Below, piece after piece: positions 1 through 7,552 of a stretch of 64,000 nucleotides of DNA. The first letter of the stretch is position 1. Every line of letters begins with the position of its first letter. The stretch spans positions 310,001 to 374,000 of the forward strand of contig NZ_JBMOUD010000001.1 of NCBI RefSeq assembly GCF_049319665.1, written 5' to 3'. Both the position numbers and the translations under genes were made by a program. This DNA comes from JBMOUD01 sp049319665. GTDB lineage: Bacteria > Pseudomonadota > Gammaproteobacteria > Enterobacterales > Enterobacteriaceae. The notes beneath the pieces were generated by a model, which did not search any database, was not told where the DNA came from, and saw only the letters and a program-made list of their open reading frames with translations.

Positions 1-753
1 TACTGGTACAACAAAGGGACGATACTAGCCTGTGTGATTGCTATGGCTGCGGTATTGCTAACAGCATCGGAAAGTCAGGCAGCGTTAGCTCTGGACCGTA
101 CTCGGGTAGTGATAAATGGTGCGGAAAAATCTATCAGTCTGGGGGTGACTAATCAGAACAAGACTCTGCCTTATCTGGCTCAGGCATGGGTGGAGGATGT
201 GCAGGGGAAGAAAATTAGTGACCCGTTGGTGGCCTTACCACCTGTACAGCGTCTGGAGCCAGGAGCGAAAAGCCAGGTGAAAGTGCAGGCGACGGGAGGA
301 TTAAATCTGCTGGCGCAAGACCGGGAGACTTTGTACTACTTCAACCTGCGAGAAATTCCGCCTAAGACCAAGGAAGCGAATACGCTACAGATAGCACTAC
401 AGACGCGCATAAAGGTTTTTTACCGGCCGACGAATCTGGCTGTTAATCAGAACAGCAAACCTTGGCAGGAACAGTTGACGTTGGAGCGAAAGGGCGATCG
501 TTACGTGGCGTATAACCCGACGCCATATTTTGTGACTATATCGCTGGCTGCATCAAGTGTGACGGGGGATGTGATAGAGGGATTTGAGTCAGTGATGATC
601 GCACCTAAAAGTAGCGAGACGCTAAAAGGCAGTGCTGCCGCGCTAGGCAACAACCCAGTATTAACCTACATCAATGATTACGGCGGCCGTCCTAAGCTGA
701 TATTTGGATGCAGTGGTAACGTCTGCAGTGTAAAAAGCACTAAAGAAGGATGA
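1..753 (+). CDS. Fimbrial (PapD-like) periplasmic chaperone, 5' end cut by window
   Basis: Chaperone of a chaperone-usher fimbrial system. It holds pilin subunits in the periplasm by donor-strand complementation and hands them to the outer-membrane usher. The frame is open to base 1. The visible start is a hydrophobic stretch ending SESQA before ALALDRTRVV, i.e. the end of a Sec signal peptide, so the true start is probably upstream of the window; a GTG at 34 is the first in-window alternative. Family marks: TRVV strand with the conserved Arg, YYFNLREIPPK and IKVFYRP with the conserved Lys that anchors the subunit C-terminus. The moderate loop before REIPP suggests the FGS type. An adhesin-like gene follows 131 bp downstream, so this is the 3' end of a fimbrial operon whose usher and major pilin lie outside. 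Confidence 0.9.
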   Translation, partial: YWYNKGTILACVIAMAAVLLTASESQAALALDRTRVVINGAEKSISLGVTNQNKTLPYLAQAWVEDVQGKKISDPLVALPPVQRLEPGAKSQVKVQATGGLNLLAQDRETLYYFNLREIPPKTKEANTLQIALQTRIKVFYRPTNLAVNQNSKPWQEQLTLERKGDRYVAYNPTPYFVTISLAASSVTGDVIEGFESVMIAPKSSETLKGSAAALGNNPVLTYINDYGGRPKLIFGCSGNVCSVKSTKEG

Positions 754-884
754 GTTAAGTCCACCTGATTTAACAATATCAAAATATATGCAGCTGTATT
801 CAGTGCTTGATAGCGAGGTGCTGTCTGCACAAACGACAGCATATCCCTGAATTGACGGTAAGTATGGCGTTAAGGTAAGTAGAG

Positions 885-1931
885 ATGTATCACAACGTAT
901 CAATAAAGAAAGAGATGCTTTTAATTTATAGCAATATAGGTAAATGTTTATTTTTACTTGCGATGATTTCTTTTTTCATCCCTAAAGCACACGCAATAAG
1001 ATGCGAAAATAATGGAGGTCCATCATATATTACTATACCTAGCATCACTGTCTTTAGAGAACTGCCAGCAGACAGTATAATTTACAGTAAAAAGACTGTT
1101 GTAGATGTTCGCTGTTGGAACGATGTGGCGGGTACGTCAACAGAAAATCTTTATATTTATCTGAATTATCAAAAACTATCTATTTCTAGTGGGGATGCTT
1201 CGATTGGCATAACGACGGGATCTGGTTCTACATCATGGCTTCAAAATAATTCTATGACTAAGCTGGATGTTAATTTGTCGGTTAACGGCTGTGGTAAACC
1301 AGCTGAGTGTGGTACTTACAAAGAACAAAAAAGCATCCCTATTACTGTCGTTATCAAAAAAACATCCCCCGCCAGTAGTGGTGTAGGTAAGCTTCCAGCC
1401 AGACTTATTTCTATAAGTAACTTGGGCTTATTAACGATCGATGGACAAGGAGGCTTAAATAATAACGACCCTAACTTTAAACTTTCTCTCAGTGGATTAA
1501 GTGATGTTCGTTATAGTGCTTGTACATCTAATGTGACCGTCAGTCCTGAGTATATTGACTTTGGTAATATATCGGCAAAATCCCAGCCTGGTCAGGAGCT
1601 TGGTAATAAAAAATTTAGTATTATTGAGACACGAAGTTGTGTTGGTGACACGCCTAATAGCTATGGTGTCAGCATTTTTTTGAACCCAATGACGGGTACA
1701 TTATCTGACGATAAATTAACATTGATACCTACCGATAATAACTCTGTAGGTATAAAAGTTCGCGATAATACTGATGGTTCTGCTTTATCTTTTAAAGAGT
1801 GGCATAATCTTACCAAGAAAGGTAATGTTGGTAGCACTCGCGAATATACGGCTATTTTAATGCAGAATAAAGACGAGTTATTAAAGGGAACGTTTTCTGC
1901 TAGTGCTGTAATTATGATGAAATATGATTAG
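885..1931 (+). CDS. Two-domain fimbrial adhesin / minor tip pilin
   Basis: Predicted exported fimbrial subunit of 348 aa, about twice the length of a simple pilin, which fits a lectin-pilin tip adhesin. The signal peptide ends near KAHA before IRCENNGG. A divergent N-terminal domain with paired cysteines covers roughly residues 38-205. The C-terminal pilin-like domain runs from about 210 (ACTSNVTVSPEYIDFGNI) to an end with the alternating hydrophobic pattern expected of a subunit beta-strand. Start: ATG 885 has an AAGG about 9 nt upstream; ATG 915, after AAAGAAAGAG, would give a shorter signal peptide and is equally possible. It is more AT-rich than the chaperone before it, as variable adhesins often are. 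The receptor cannot be predicted. Confidence 0.72.
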   Translation: MYHNVSIKKEMLLIYSNIGKCLFLLAMISFFIPKAHAIRCENNGGPSYITIPSITVFRELPADSIIYSKKTVVDVRCWNDVAGTSTENLYIYLNYQKLSISSGDASIGITTGSGSTSWLQNNSMTKLDVNLSVNGCGKPAECGTYKEQKSIPITVVIKKTSPASSGVGKLPARLISISNLGLLTIDGQGGLNNNDPNFKLSLSGLSDVRYSACTSNVTVSPEYIDFGNISAKSQPGQELGNKKFSIIETRSCVGDTPNSYGVSIFLNPMTGTLSDDKLTLIPTDNNSVGIKVRDNTDGSALSFKEWHNLTKKGNVGSTREYTAILMQNKDELLKGTFSASAVIMMKYD

Positions 1932-2121
1932 CCTCTCAATGGTTCAAAGCGTTGATGGAATCGTTTTCCAAAATAATAGATGTGCCGCTAGAGGATACAC
2001 CGCATACCAAAGGTGCCTTATATGACAACGTCAATTAGCTAAACGCAATGGTTGTACACGGCAGAATTCGTAATTTAGCGCTGAAACGAACAGAGTATAT
2101 CAGCGCTGTCATCATCGAATA
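1932..2121 (+). other. Open-frame remnant downstream of the adhesin, unidentified
   Basis: Directly after the adhesin stop, in the same frame, the DNA reads as plausible protein (ASQWFKALMESFSKIID, then VPLEDTPHTKGALYDNVN), meets a TAG at about 2036, and continues as LNAMVVHGRIRNLALKRTEY to a TAG at about 2121. The composition looks like decayed coding sequence, not spacer. I do not recognise the protein. It could be the tail of a displaced gene or chance. Confidence 0.25.
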
Positions 2122-2148
2122 GCCAGTTTTCCGGATAGAACAAATCAA

Positions 2149-2478
2149 TCAAGGTTTATTTTTGGCGTGTTCTTTTTGAGCGTTTGTCGTCCATGTTATC
2201 GCTTCTCTCATGTTTTTTAACGCATATTGCTGCATAGACTCTGGGTAACGCTGTGTGTAAGCCTTTGTCTCCTCTTTACATACGTTAAATGCACTATCAA
2301 CCAGAACACTTGTCTCAGCTTTCATTAATCTCGGGGTGATAAACTCTCCCAGGCAATCAGAGAGGATAAAACTTGGATCACGATTTTCCTCGCCCAGTAT
2401 TGAAGTACTAAACAGTAAAAGCGAGGCAACAAATATCAATTTTGTTTTGCCGTGAATAGCGATACCGACATTACTCAT
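2149..2478 (-). CDS. Small exported hypothetical protein
   Basis: A protein of about 109 aa with a clear N-terminal export signal: KTK followed by the hydrophobic run LIFVASLLLFSTSILG, then EENRD. The mature part is about 75 aa, helical in character, with two cysteines (SDCLGEF and NVCKEET) that could form one disulfide. I chose ATG at 2478 because it places the signal peptide at a normal distance. A TTG at 2505, right behind the upstream gene's stop and after a GAGAGG, is an alternative that would make translation coupled. It is co-transcribed with the PD-(D/E)XK nuclease-family gene upstream. No family recognised. Confidence 0.6.
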   Translation of the reverse strand: MSNVGIAIHGKTKLIFVASLLLFSTSILGEENRDPSFILSDCLGEFITPRLMKAETSVLVDSAFNVCKEETKAYTQRYPESMQQYALKNMREAITWTTNAQKEHAKNKP

Positions 2479-2505
2479 AAATTTCGATATTCCATGTTGT
2501 TGCAA

Positions 2506-3735
2506 TCATCCTCTCAGCAGCTCAAGAGGGAATTTTTCTTTCATCTCTTTGGCTATATTAATGACCGACTGTGCAAAGCTTTTTGCGCTTTTATCCAATA
2601 GACAAAGCCAGGCTTCTGGGTTCATATCCCAGTGTCTCGGGATCTCCATTGCCGATTCAATCCAGCACCACCAAGGCCACCAAGCCATTTTTTCTTCACT
2701 AACAAAACTAAACATCTGGCTCATTGATTGATGAATTTTTGAGTAAAGTACGGCATCTCGCTCTACATTAGGTTCTTGATAAGAGACGATGCCAAAACAC
2801 AAACCTTTGTGGTTTGCATATTCAAATTGCCATTTCAGGGCGAAGATGTCATTTGGATTGAATTGAATAAGGAATCCACACTCTTTTTTGCCCTCATGCA
2901 AACCGTGCTCAGCCTCAATAACTGCACCAAGTGGCGAAAGTTGAGTTTCTAGGTAATTAATAAATTGATGCCACATTTGCGATTTTATATTGCGTAAGCT
3001 TTGCGCAGCCAGGAAGGTTGCGCGGACGTTCTCAGCGCTGCTCAGTATCAGTTGTGATAACTCACTGCTATCGACCACCTTACTTTCTCCATTTATTTGT
3101 TCGTTAATGAATAGTACGAGTTCATCAATAAAAAGCCGTATCTGTGGTGCCTGAACATGCAGTAAACACTCTTCTAGCCATTCAACCAGATGATAGAAAG
3201 TCAGCGGAAAAGTATTCTTTTTCAACTCATCACTGCTGTTAGCGGGTAAGGAATATTCACTAATATCGTTGTTACACAGATACACTAATAACCAATGATT
3301 ATTAAAATACCGGCCATTCATCCAATGGGCATAATCATGTAATTGCCGTGGCTGATCCTCAGCCCACGGCTTATTTTCAATAGCAATGGCAGAATTTGAC
3401 TGGGTGAGTAACAGATCAAGCCTGCGAGAATCAGGTAAAGTGTATTCGGTGCGTATTCTCACGTCATCAGAGGCTTGAAACATCACGTTTTCAGGTAATA
3501 ATCTGATAAAGCGAGACAGGAACAGTTTTCCTTGCCCATGAGCACCCTGCGGGTTCAACAAAAATGCCAGGCAGCGAGATAAAGCCATCTCATCGACGCG
3601 GAAAAAATTAAACAGGCGAAAATCGGGGGCGACCTTGCTCTGATTATGTTCCTTTACTTGGCGATCTAATTTATCCCAAACGCTAATGTGGGTGAGCAAA
3701 CTCACTAGCTCACTTAAATTTTTATCCATGTTCAT
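2506..3735 (-). CDS. PD-(D/E)XK nuclease superfamily protein
   Basis: Protein of 409 aa with the signature of the PDDEXK_4-type nuclease-like family: E97 in RTEYTL, D107 in RRLDLLL, then E120-N-K122 in AIAIENKPWAEDQPRQL. These are the spacing and residues of the metal-binding core (D...ExK), with Q132 after it. An acidic DE pair at 49-50 near the N-terminus may complete the site. The remaining 270 residues are of unknown function. Such genes are scattered as single accessory loci and are often suspected of nucleic-acid restriction or repair roles; no methylase or helicase partner is present here, only a small exported protein downstream. ATG 3735 follows TGGAATG-type spacing; an ATG two codons later is also possible. 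DNA cleavage is an inference from the motif. Confidence 0.75.
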   Translation of the reverse strand: MNMDKNLSELVSLLTHISVWDKLDRQVKEHNQSKVAPDFRLFNFFRVDEMALSRCLAFLLNPQGAHGQGKLFLSRFIRLLPENVMFQASDDVRIRTEYTLPDSRRLDLLLTQSNSAIAIENKPWAEDQPRQLHDYAHWMNGRYFNNHWLLVYLCNNDISEYSLPANSSDELKKNTFPLTFYHLVEWLEECLLHVQAPQIRLFIDELVLFINEQINGESKVVDSSELSQLILSSAENVRATFLAAQSLRNIKSQMWHQFINYLETQLSPLGAVIEAEHGLHEGKKECGFLIQFNPNDIFALKWQFEYANHKGLCFGIVSYQEPNVERDAVLYSKIHQSMSQMFSFVSEEKMAWWPWWCWIESAMEIPRHWDMNPEAWLCLLDKSAKSFAQSVINIAKEMKEKFPLELLRG

Positions 3736-3952
3736 TCCAGATGTTTATAAAATCATCGGTTGTTATTCATCCAATGAAAAAATAACAAAAAAAGCTAATC
3801 TCATTCCTCATTCGATACGATAACTATCCTTAAGTCTTTTGTATATCTTGGCTGTGTTAAACGATTCGTTAGCTGACCGGACATAAAACTTATGAAGTCG
3901 CGATATCATTTGCTGACTGAGCGTTGTGAATCCGTATAGGGAATACATTTTT
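3736..3952. promoter_or_regulatory. Divergent intergenic region between nuclease-family gene and hscC
   Basis: These 217 bp separate two divergent genes and must hold both promoters. The left half (3750-3800) is AT-rich. No convincing operator or hairpin was seen. The AGGGA at about 3938 is the likely ribosome-binding site for the ATG at 3953. Confidence 0.4.
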
Positions 3953-5653
3953 ATGGCAGAAAATATCTCGCCCATTATTGGTATTGATTTAGGCACGTCG
4001 AATAGCGCTGTTACTTGCTTTTCACAAGGCCAGCCGCAGCTTATCAACGGTGCGCAGGGCGAGCGATTAACGCCATCGGTAGTTGGCCTTGATGATATGG
4101 GTAATGTGCTGGTGGGTGAGGCAGCTAAAGCACGATTGGTGAGCCATCCACATCTGAGCATTGCCAGTTTCAAGCGCTATATGGGTACCGACAAAACGTT
4201 CACCTTGGGCGATCGTCAGTTTCGCGCCGAGGAGCTATCGGCGCTGGTACTGCGTAAACTGAAAGCCGATGCTGAAGTGGCGCTAGGTTGCTCGGTAACC
4301 CGTGCTGCGATCACCGTCCCCGCCTATTTTAATGATTCGCAACGTAAAGCGGTCAAAGCAGCAGGGCAACTGGCTGGGTTAGAAGTTGAAAGGCTACTGA
4401 ACGAGCCGACGGCGGCGTCCTTGGCTTATGGTCTGGCCGACAATAACGAACAAAAATTCCTGGTCTTTGATTTGGGTGGCGGCACCTTTGATGTCTCGAT
4501 TGTTGATATGTTCGAAGGTGTAATCGAAGTTCGTGCCAGTAGCGGTGACGCCTGGTTGGGAGGCGATGATTTTACCGAGGCAATTCGCCAATGGATGATG
4601 ACTCTTTACCCTGTCCTGCCATCTGATAATCCAACGCTGTTGGCGGAATTAACCTACCTTGCTGAAGATCTCAAGTACCAGTTAAGCATTCAAGATCTCG
4701 CCTTGGCGCAGCTCACCTATGCTGGGCAGGAGTTTAGCTGGGAACTGAGCAGCGAGCTTTTTAGTGAATGTTGCAGTGGTTTACTCTCGCGTTTAAAAAA
4801 GCCGGTGGTGCAGGCATTGCAAGATGCGCAGTTTGACGCTAATGAGCTGGATCATGTGATTCTGGTCGGTGGCGCAACACGAATGCCAATTGTGCGCCAA
4901 CTGGCAACCCGCATGTTTGGTCGCTTCCCTCGTAACGAGCTTAATCCTGATGAAGTCGTCGCATTGGGTGCCGGTATTCAGGCCGGGCTGATTGCCGAAG
5001 ATCGTGCATTGGATGACATCGTGTTAACCGATGTGATGCCTTATTCCTTGGGGATTGAAGTGGCACGACGTCATGGTGAGAAAATCGAAGAGGGCTATTT
5101 CAGTCCGCTAATAGAGCGCAATGCTTTTGTGCCAGTCAGTATAGTTGAGAGTTTTAGCACGCTACACGATAACCAGAGTCGAATCGATATCGCGGTCTAC
5201 CAGGGGGAGGCACGACGCGTCAGTGATAATTTATTGCTCGATAGTATGTCGATCAGTGTCCCGCAGCGCAAAGCCGGGGAGGTGAGCGTTGACGTACGTT
5301 TTACCTATACGCTTGACGGTATTTTAGAGGTGCAATGTAACATCAGCGGCGAAGCGGCAACCTCAACAATGATTGTTGAAAAAGCGCCGGGTTCACTGAG
5401 TCCGCAAGAGATCGCTGAGCGACTTAAGCAACTTGATAGCCTGAAGCAACATCCGCGCGATGTCCCGGCAAACCGTCAGTTACTGGCTGAAGCCGGGTTG
5501 CGTTATGAGCAGACGCTAGGTGAGCGTCGACAGATGATCGACCATTACACCGGTCTGTTTGAACAGGCACTGAATAGACAAGATACGCGGGCGATTGTCA
5601 CGGCGCGGGATGTGTTACGCCAGGTATTGGATCAGTTGGATGATGGAATGTAA
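3953..5653 (+). CDS. hscC: Hsp70-family chaperone HscC
   Basis: DnaK-like ATP-dependent chaperone of 566 aa, the size of E. coli HscC (about 556 aa) and shorter than DnaK because the C-terminal lid is reduced. Actin-fold ATPase motifs are all present: GIDLGTSNSAV at about 10-20, NEPTAASLAYGL, FDLGGGTFDVSI, and LVGGATRMPIV with GAGIQAG beyond. Residues from about 370 form the substrate-binding beta domain, followed by a short helical tail. ATG 3953 is preferred over an in-frame GTG at 3926 because it begins MAENISPIIGIDLG and has an AGGGA upstream. A J-domain gene starts 3 bp after the stop, the usual hscC/djl pairing. Substrates of HscC remain poorly known. Confidence 0.9.
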   Translation: MAENISPIIGIDLGTSNSAVTCFSQGQPQLINGAQGERLTPSVVGLDDMGNVLVGEAAKARLVSHPHLSIASFKRYMGTDKTFTLGDRQFRAEELSALVLRKLKADAEVALGCSVTRAAITVPAYFNDSQRKAVKAAGQLAGLEVERLLNEPTAASLAYGLADNNEQKFLVFDLGGGTFDVSIVDMFEGVIEVRASSGDAWLGGDDFTEAIRQWMMTLYPVLPSDNPTLLAELTYLAEDLKYQLSIQDLALAQLTYAGQEFSWELSSELFSECCSGLLSRLKKPVVQALQDAQFDANELDHVILVGGATRMPIVRQLATRMFGRFPRNELNPDEVVALGAGIQAGLIAEDRALDDIVLTDVMPYSLGIEVARRHGEKIEEGYFSPLIERNAFVPVSIVESFSTLHDNQSRIDIAVYQGEARRVSDNLLLDSMSISVPQRKAGEVSVDVRFTYTLDGILEVQCNISGEAATSTMIVEKAPGSLSPQEIAERLKQLDSLKQHPRDVPANRQLLAEAGLRYEQTLGERRQMIDHYTGLFEQALNRQDTRAIVTARDVLRQVLDQLDDGM

Positions 5654-5656
5654 TTA

Positions 5657-6988
5657 ATGGCGACGATATGGGATGTATTGGGTATTGCGCCTACGACTGA
5701 TGCAAACGAGATCCGTCGTGCGTATGCCCAAAAATTAAAGCAGCACCGGCCTGATAAAGACCCGCAAGGTTTCCAGCAGTTGCGTGAGGCATTTGATAGC
5801 GCCAAGCGTTATAGCGCGAATACGGAGCAGTCCAAGAGTGTAAAAAGGATTGCGCCTGTTGTTGAGTCGCCGCCATTAGCTCCGATGGTGGATGATGCTC
5901 AGTCGTTGATGGCGGAAACAGCTTGTGCTCCCGACGCTACCTGGCGTTATGACGCGTTGCACACCAAGGCATCGGAGCTAGCCGTGCTGTTGGTTGATGA
6001 TGAGCTCGCCGGACGCCAGCGTTTGCATGACTATCTTGATCGCGATTTACCTGATGCGCTAGAGGCTCGGCGCGTATTCAGTCTGGCGTTGGCTGAAGCT
6101 CTGGACTCACAACCGGGTTTGTATCGCTGCACCCTTCACGAAGTCTCGGCAATCATGGATTGGGGCGTAGATAATTATCGCGCCTCGCATCTGACCCCTA
6201 GGCAATTACAAGCTTTTGAAGAGCAAATTGTCCTGACTGAGCAGGATAACTATTGGCAGTTTCTGGCACGCCAATACGGTGGCAGCCGATTAGGGCAGCT
6301 AAAATGGCGACTGCTGAGCGAAAAAGGGGCCACTGTATCTTGGTGGGCAAGGTTGATCCCTGATTTTCTACAAGGGCTAGCAAAGCAGGTTGGTGAACTG
6401 CGCGGGCGATTTCCTGGGCTTATCTCGCGTCTAAATCCAGAACTGCTAACCATTTTATCCCGCCCAAGCTTAGCGCTGAGTTGGGGGGCTATTATCGGCG
6501 TATTTTTTTGGGGGTATACCGCGTGGTTACCGGGGCACGAATCCCCAAAAATGGCAATGCAGGCCGCTGCAATGTTGCTCTTTGTCTTTACATATCTTTG
6601 GGGTTATCCAGCATTAGTACAGCGATATCCAGTAGGCACGACGGCACATAAAATCTCACATGCGGTTTTCTGGTTAACCTCGTTAGTCGTGATTGGCTTT
6701 GCGATATATCGTGTGTGGTATGGGATTAGCCGTTGGAAGGGTAATGATGCAGATACGATGTGGATAATGGTGGTTTTACTCGTCGCTTTTGTTATCACAC
6801 CGATTCTTTGGACATTATGGAAACATCGTCATAAATGGCGTGCGTTACCCGTCACTATCATGATCGTTTTTCTCATGTTTCCGATACTCTTTATCCGTGG
6901 ATTACCGCCGTTAGTTAACCTCCTCGGGATGATGCTGCTGCCGATGTTATACGGCATTGTTATCCAGATGACGTTCTTTGTGTGGTAA
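5657..6988 (+). CDS. Membrane-anchored J-domain co-chaperone (DjlB/DjlC-like)
   Basis: Protein of 443 aa with an N-terminal J domain (about 3-50: IWDVLGIAPTTDANEIRRAY, then KLKQHRPDKDPQGFQQLREA) expected to stimulate the ATPase of the adjacent HscC. The residue at the usual histidine of the HPD motif appears to be Arg (RPD), with a His one position earlier. A soluble helical middle follows, then about six hydrophobic segments from residue 275 to the end (WGAIIGVFFWGYTAWL first, MLYGIVIQMTFFVW last), so it is a polytopic inner-membrane protein with a cytoplasmic J domain. This layout matches E. coli DjlB/DjlC (about 480 aa). It is translationally adjacent to hscC. Confidence 0.82.
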   Translation: MATIWDVLGIAPTTDANEIRRAYAQKLKQHRPDKDPQGFQQLREAFDSAKRYSANTEQSKSVKRIAPVVESPPLAPMVDDAQSLMAETACAPDATWRYDALHTKASELAVLLVDDELAGRQRLHDYLDRDLPDALEARRVFSLALAEALDSQPGLYRCTLHEVSAIMDWGVDNYRASHLTPRQLQAFEEQIVLTEQDNYWQFLARQYGGSRLGQLKWRLLSEKGATVSWWARLIPDFLQGLAKQVGELRGRFPGLISRLNPELLTILSRPSLALSWGAIIGVFFWGYTAWLPGHESPKMAMQAAAMLLFVFTYLWGYPALVQRYPVGTTAHKISHAVFWLTSLVVIGFAIYRVWYGISRWKGNDADTMWIMVVLLVAFVITPILWTLWKHRHKWRALPVTIMIVFLMFPILFIRGLPPLVNLLGMMLLPMLYGIVIQMTFFVW

Positions 6989-7013
6989 GGCCAAGGCTAC
7001 CATCTAAATAAGT

Positions 7014-7031
7014 GCACTAAAATTTTAGTGC
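7014..7031. repeat. 18-bp perfect palindrome
   Basis: GCACTAAAATTTTAGTGC is a perfect inverted repeat 26 bp after the J-protein stop. It lacks a following U-tract, so it may be a weak terminator, a protein-binding site, or the left hairpin that accompanies the dispersed repeat starting at 7041. Confidence 0.5.
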
Positions 7032-7040
7032 GTGACGTTT

Positions 7041-7172
7041 GATAGCAATATTGTCTTCGATATCGAGATTCCCGGACTTAGTAAGTCACGGTGCTCTCTG
7101 GCGAGCAAGCTCGCTACTACCCCAAGGGTTCATTGACCGACTTGCCAGCTGCCTGGTGATCCCCCCGAAAGA
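7041..7172 (+). repeat. Dispersed intergenic repeat, copy A
   Basis: Shares a core with copies at 38041-38175 (same strand) and 9503-9612 (opposite strand): TTGTCT, then CGAGAT-CCGG, then GGCGAGCAAGCTCGCTAC and ACCCCAA. Copy A diverges after about 7130 but keeps a related CCGAAAG end. It appears to be a small structured non-coding repeat of the kind found in yersiniae; the apparent 79-aa frame across it is not a gene over this part. Confidence 0.65.
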
Positions 7173-7278
7173 AGCTACCCCTGAATTACACGCCCGATTA
7201 AAGCCGGTCGAACTGCTGTCAGAAAAGAGCCTGCAAGAGTTAGATCAGGTCATTAAAGGGCGAGGGATAAGATCGTGA
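7173..7278 (+). pseudogene. Possible 3' remnant of an unidentified gene
   Basis: Downstream of repeat A the frame reads EATPELHARLKPVELLSEKS and LQELDQVIKGRGIRS with good codon choice, ends at TGA 7276-7278, and is followed 17 bp later by a terminator. This looks like the C-terminal tail of a gene whose body is missing, with the repeat at its broken edge. Product not recognised. Confidence 0.35.
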
Positions 7279-7294
7279 AATAACTTTAGCTTAG

Positions 7295-7326
7295 TCATAG
7301 CCCCACGGGGTTATGATTTTTGTTTT
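7295..7326 (+). terminator. Rho-independent terminator
   Basis: CATAGCCCCACGGGGTTATG forms a short GC stem with AC loop, followed by ATTTTTGTTTT. It sits between the gene remnant and the AT-rich region before the OLD-family gene. Confidence 0.7.
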
Positions 7327-7552
7327 AATGATATATTTAATTTGAATGGGATTTTTCTTATTTTTTGTTGATTTTTTATTCTTTTAATGTAAGTATATCG
7401 TGGAATATATAAAATGTGTTTGTAAGTATTGAGTGGCTATTTTTTATTAAAATAATCTAAATTAGTTATTTTATATGGTTTTTTAAATTTCATCAGTGGA
7501 AAATATTGCTCACTATTATTGTGAGTTTAAAATAAATTCCTTTGGTGAAAAT
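7327..7552 (+). promoter_or_regulatory. AT-rich upstream region of the OLD-family gene
   Basis: About 225 bp of very AT-rich sequence with several TATAAT-like stretches (for example ATATATTTAATTTG near 7331 and GGAATATATAAAATG near 7400). It carries the promoter of the following gene; the exact -35/-10 pair cannot be chosen by eye. Its composition matches the acquired gene and differs from the flanks. Confidence 0.4.

Noticed and set aside
7039..7172. Start of an apparent 79-aa gene
   Set aside because: This part coincides with dispersed repeat copy A, so only the tail after 7172 can be old coding sequence.
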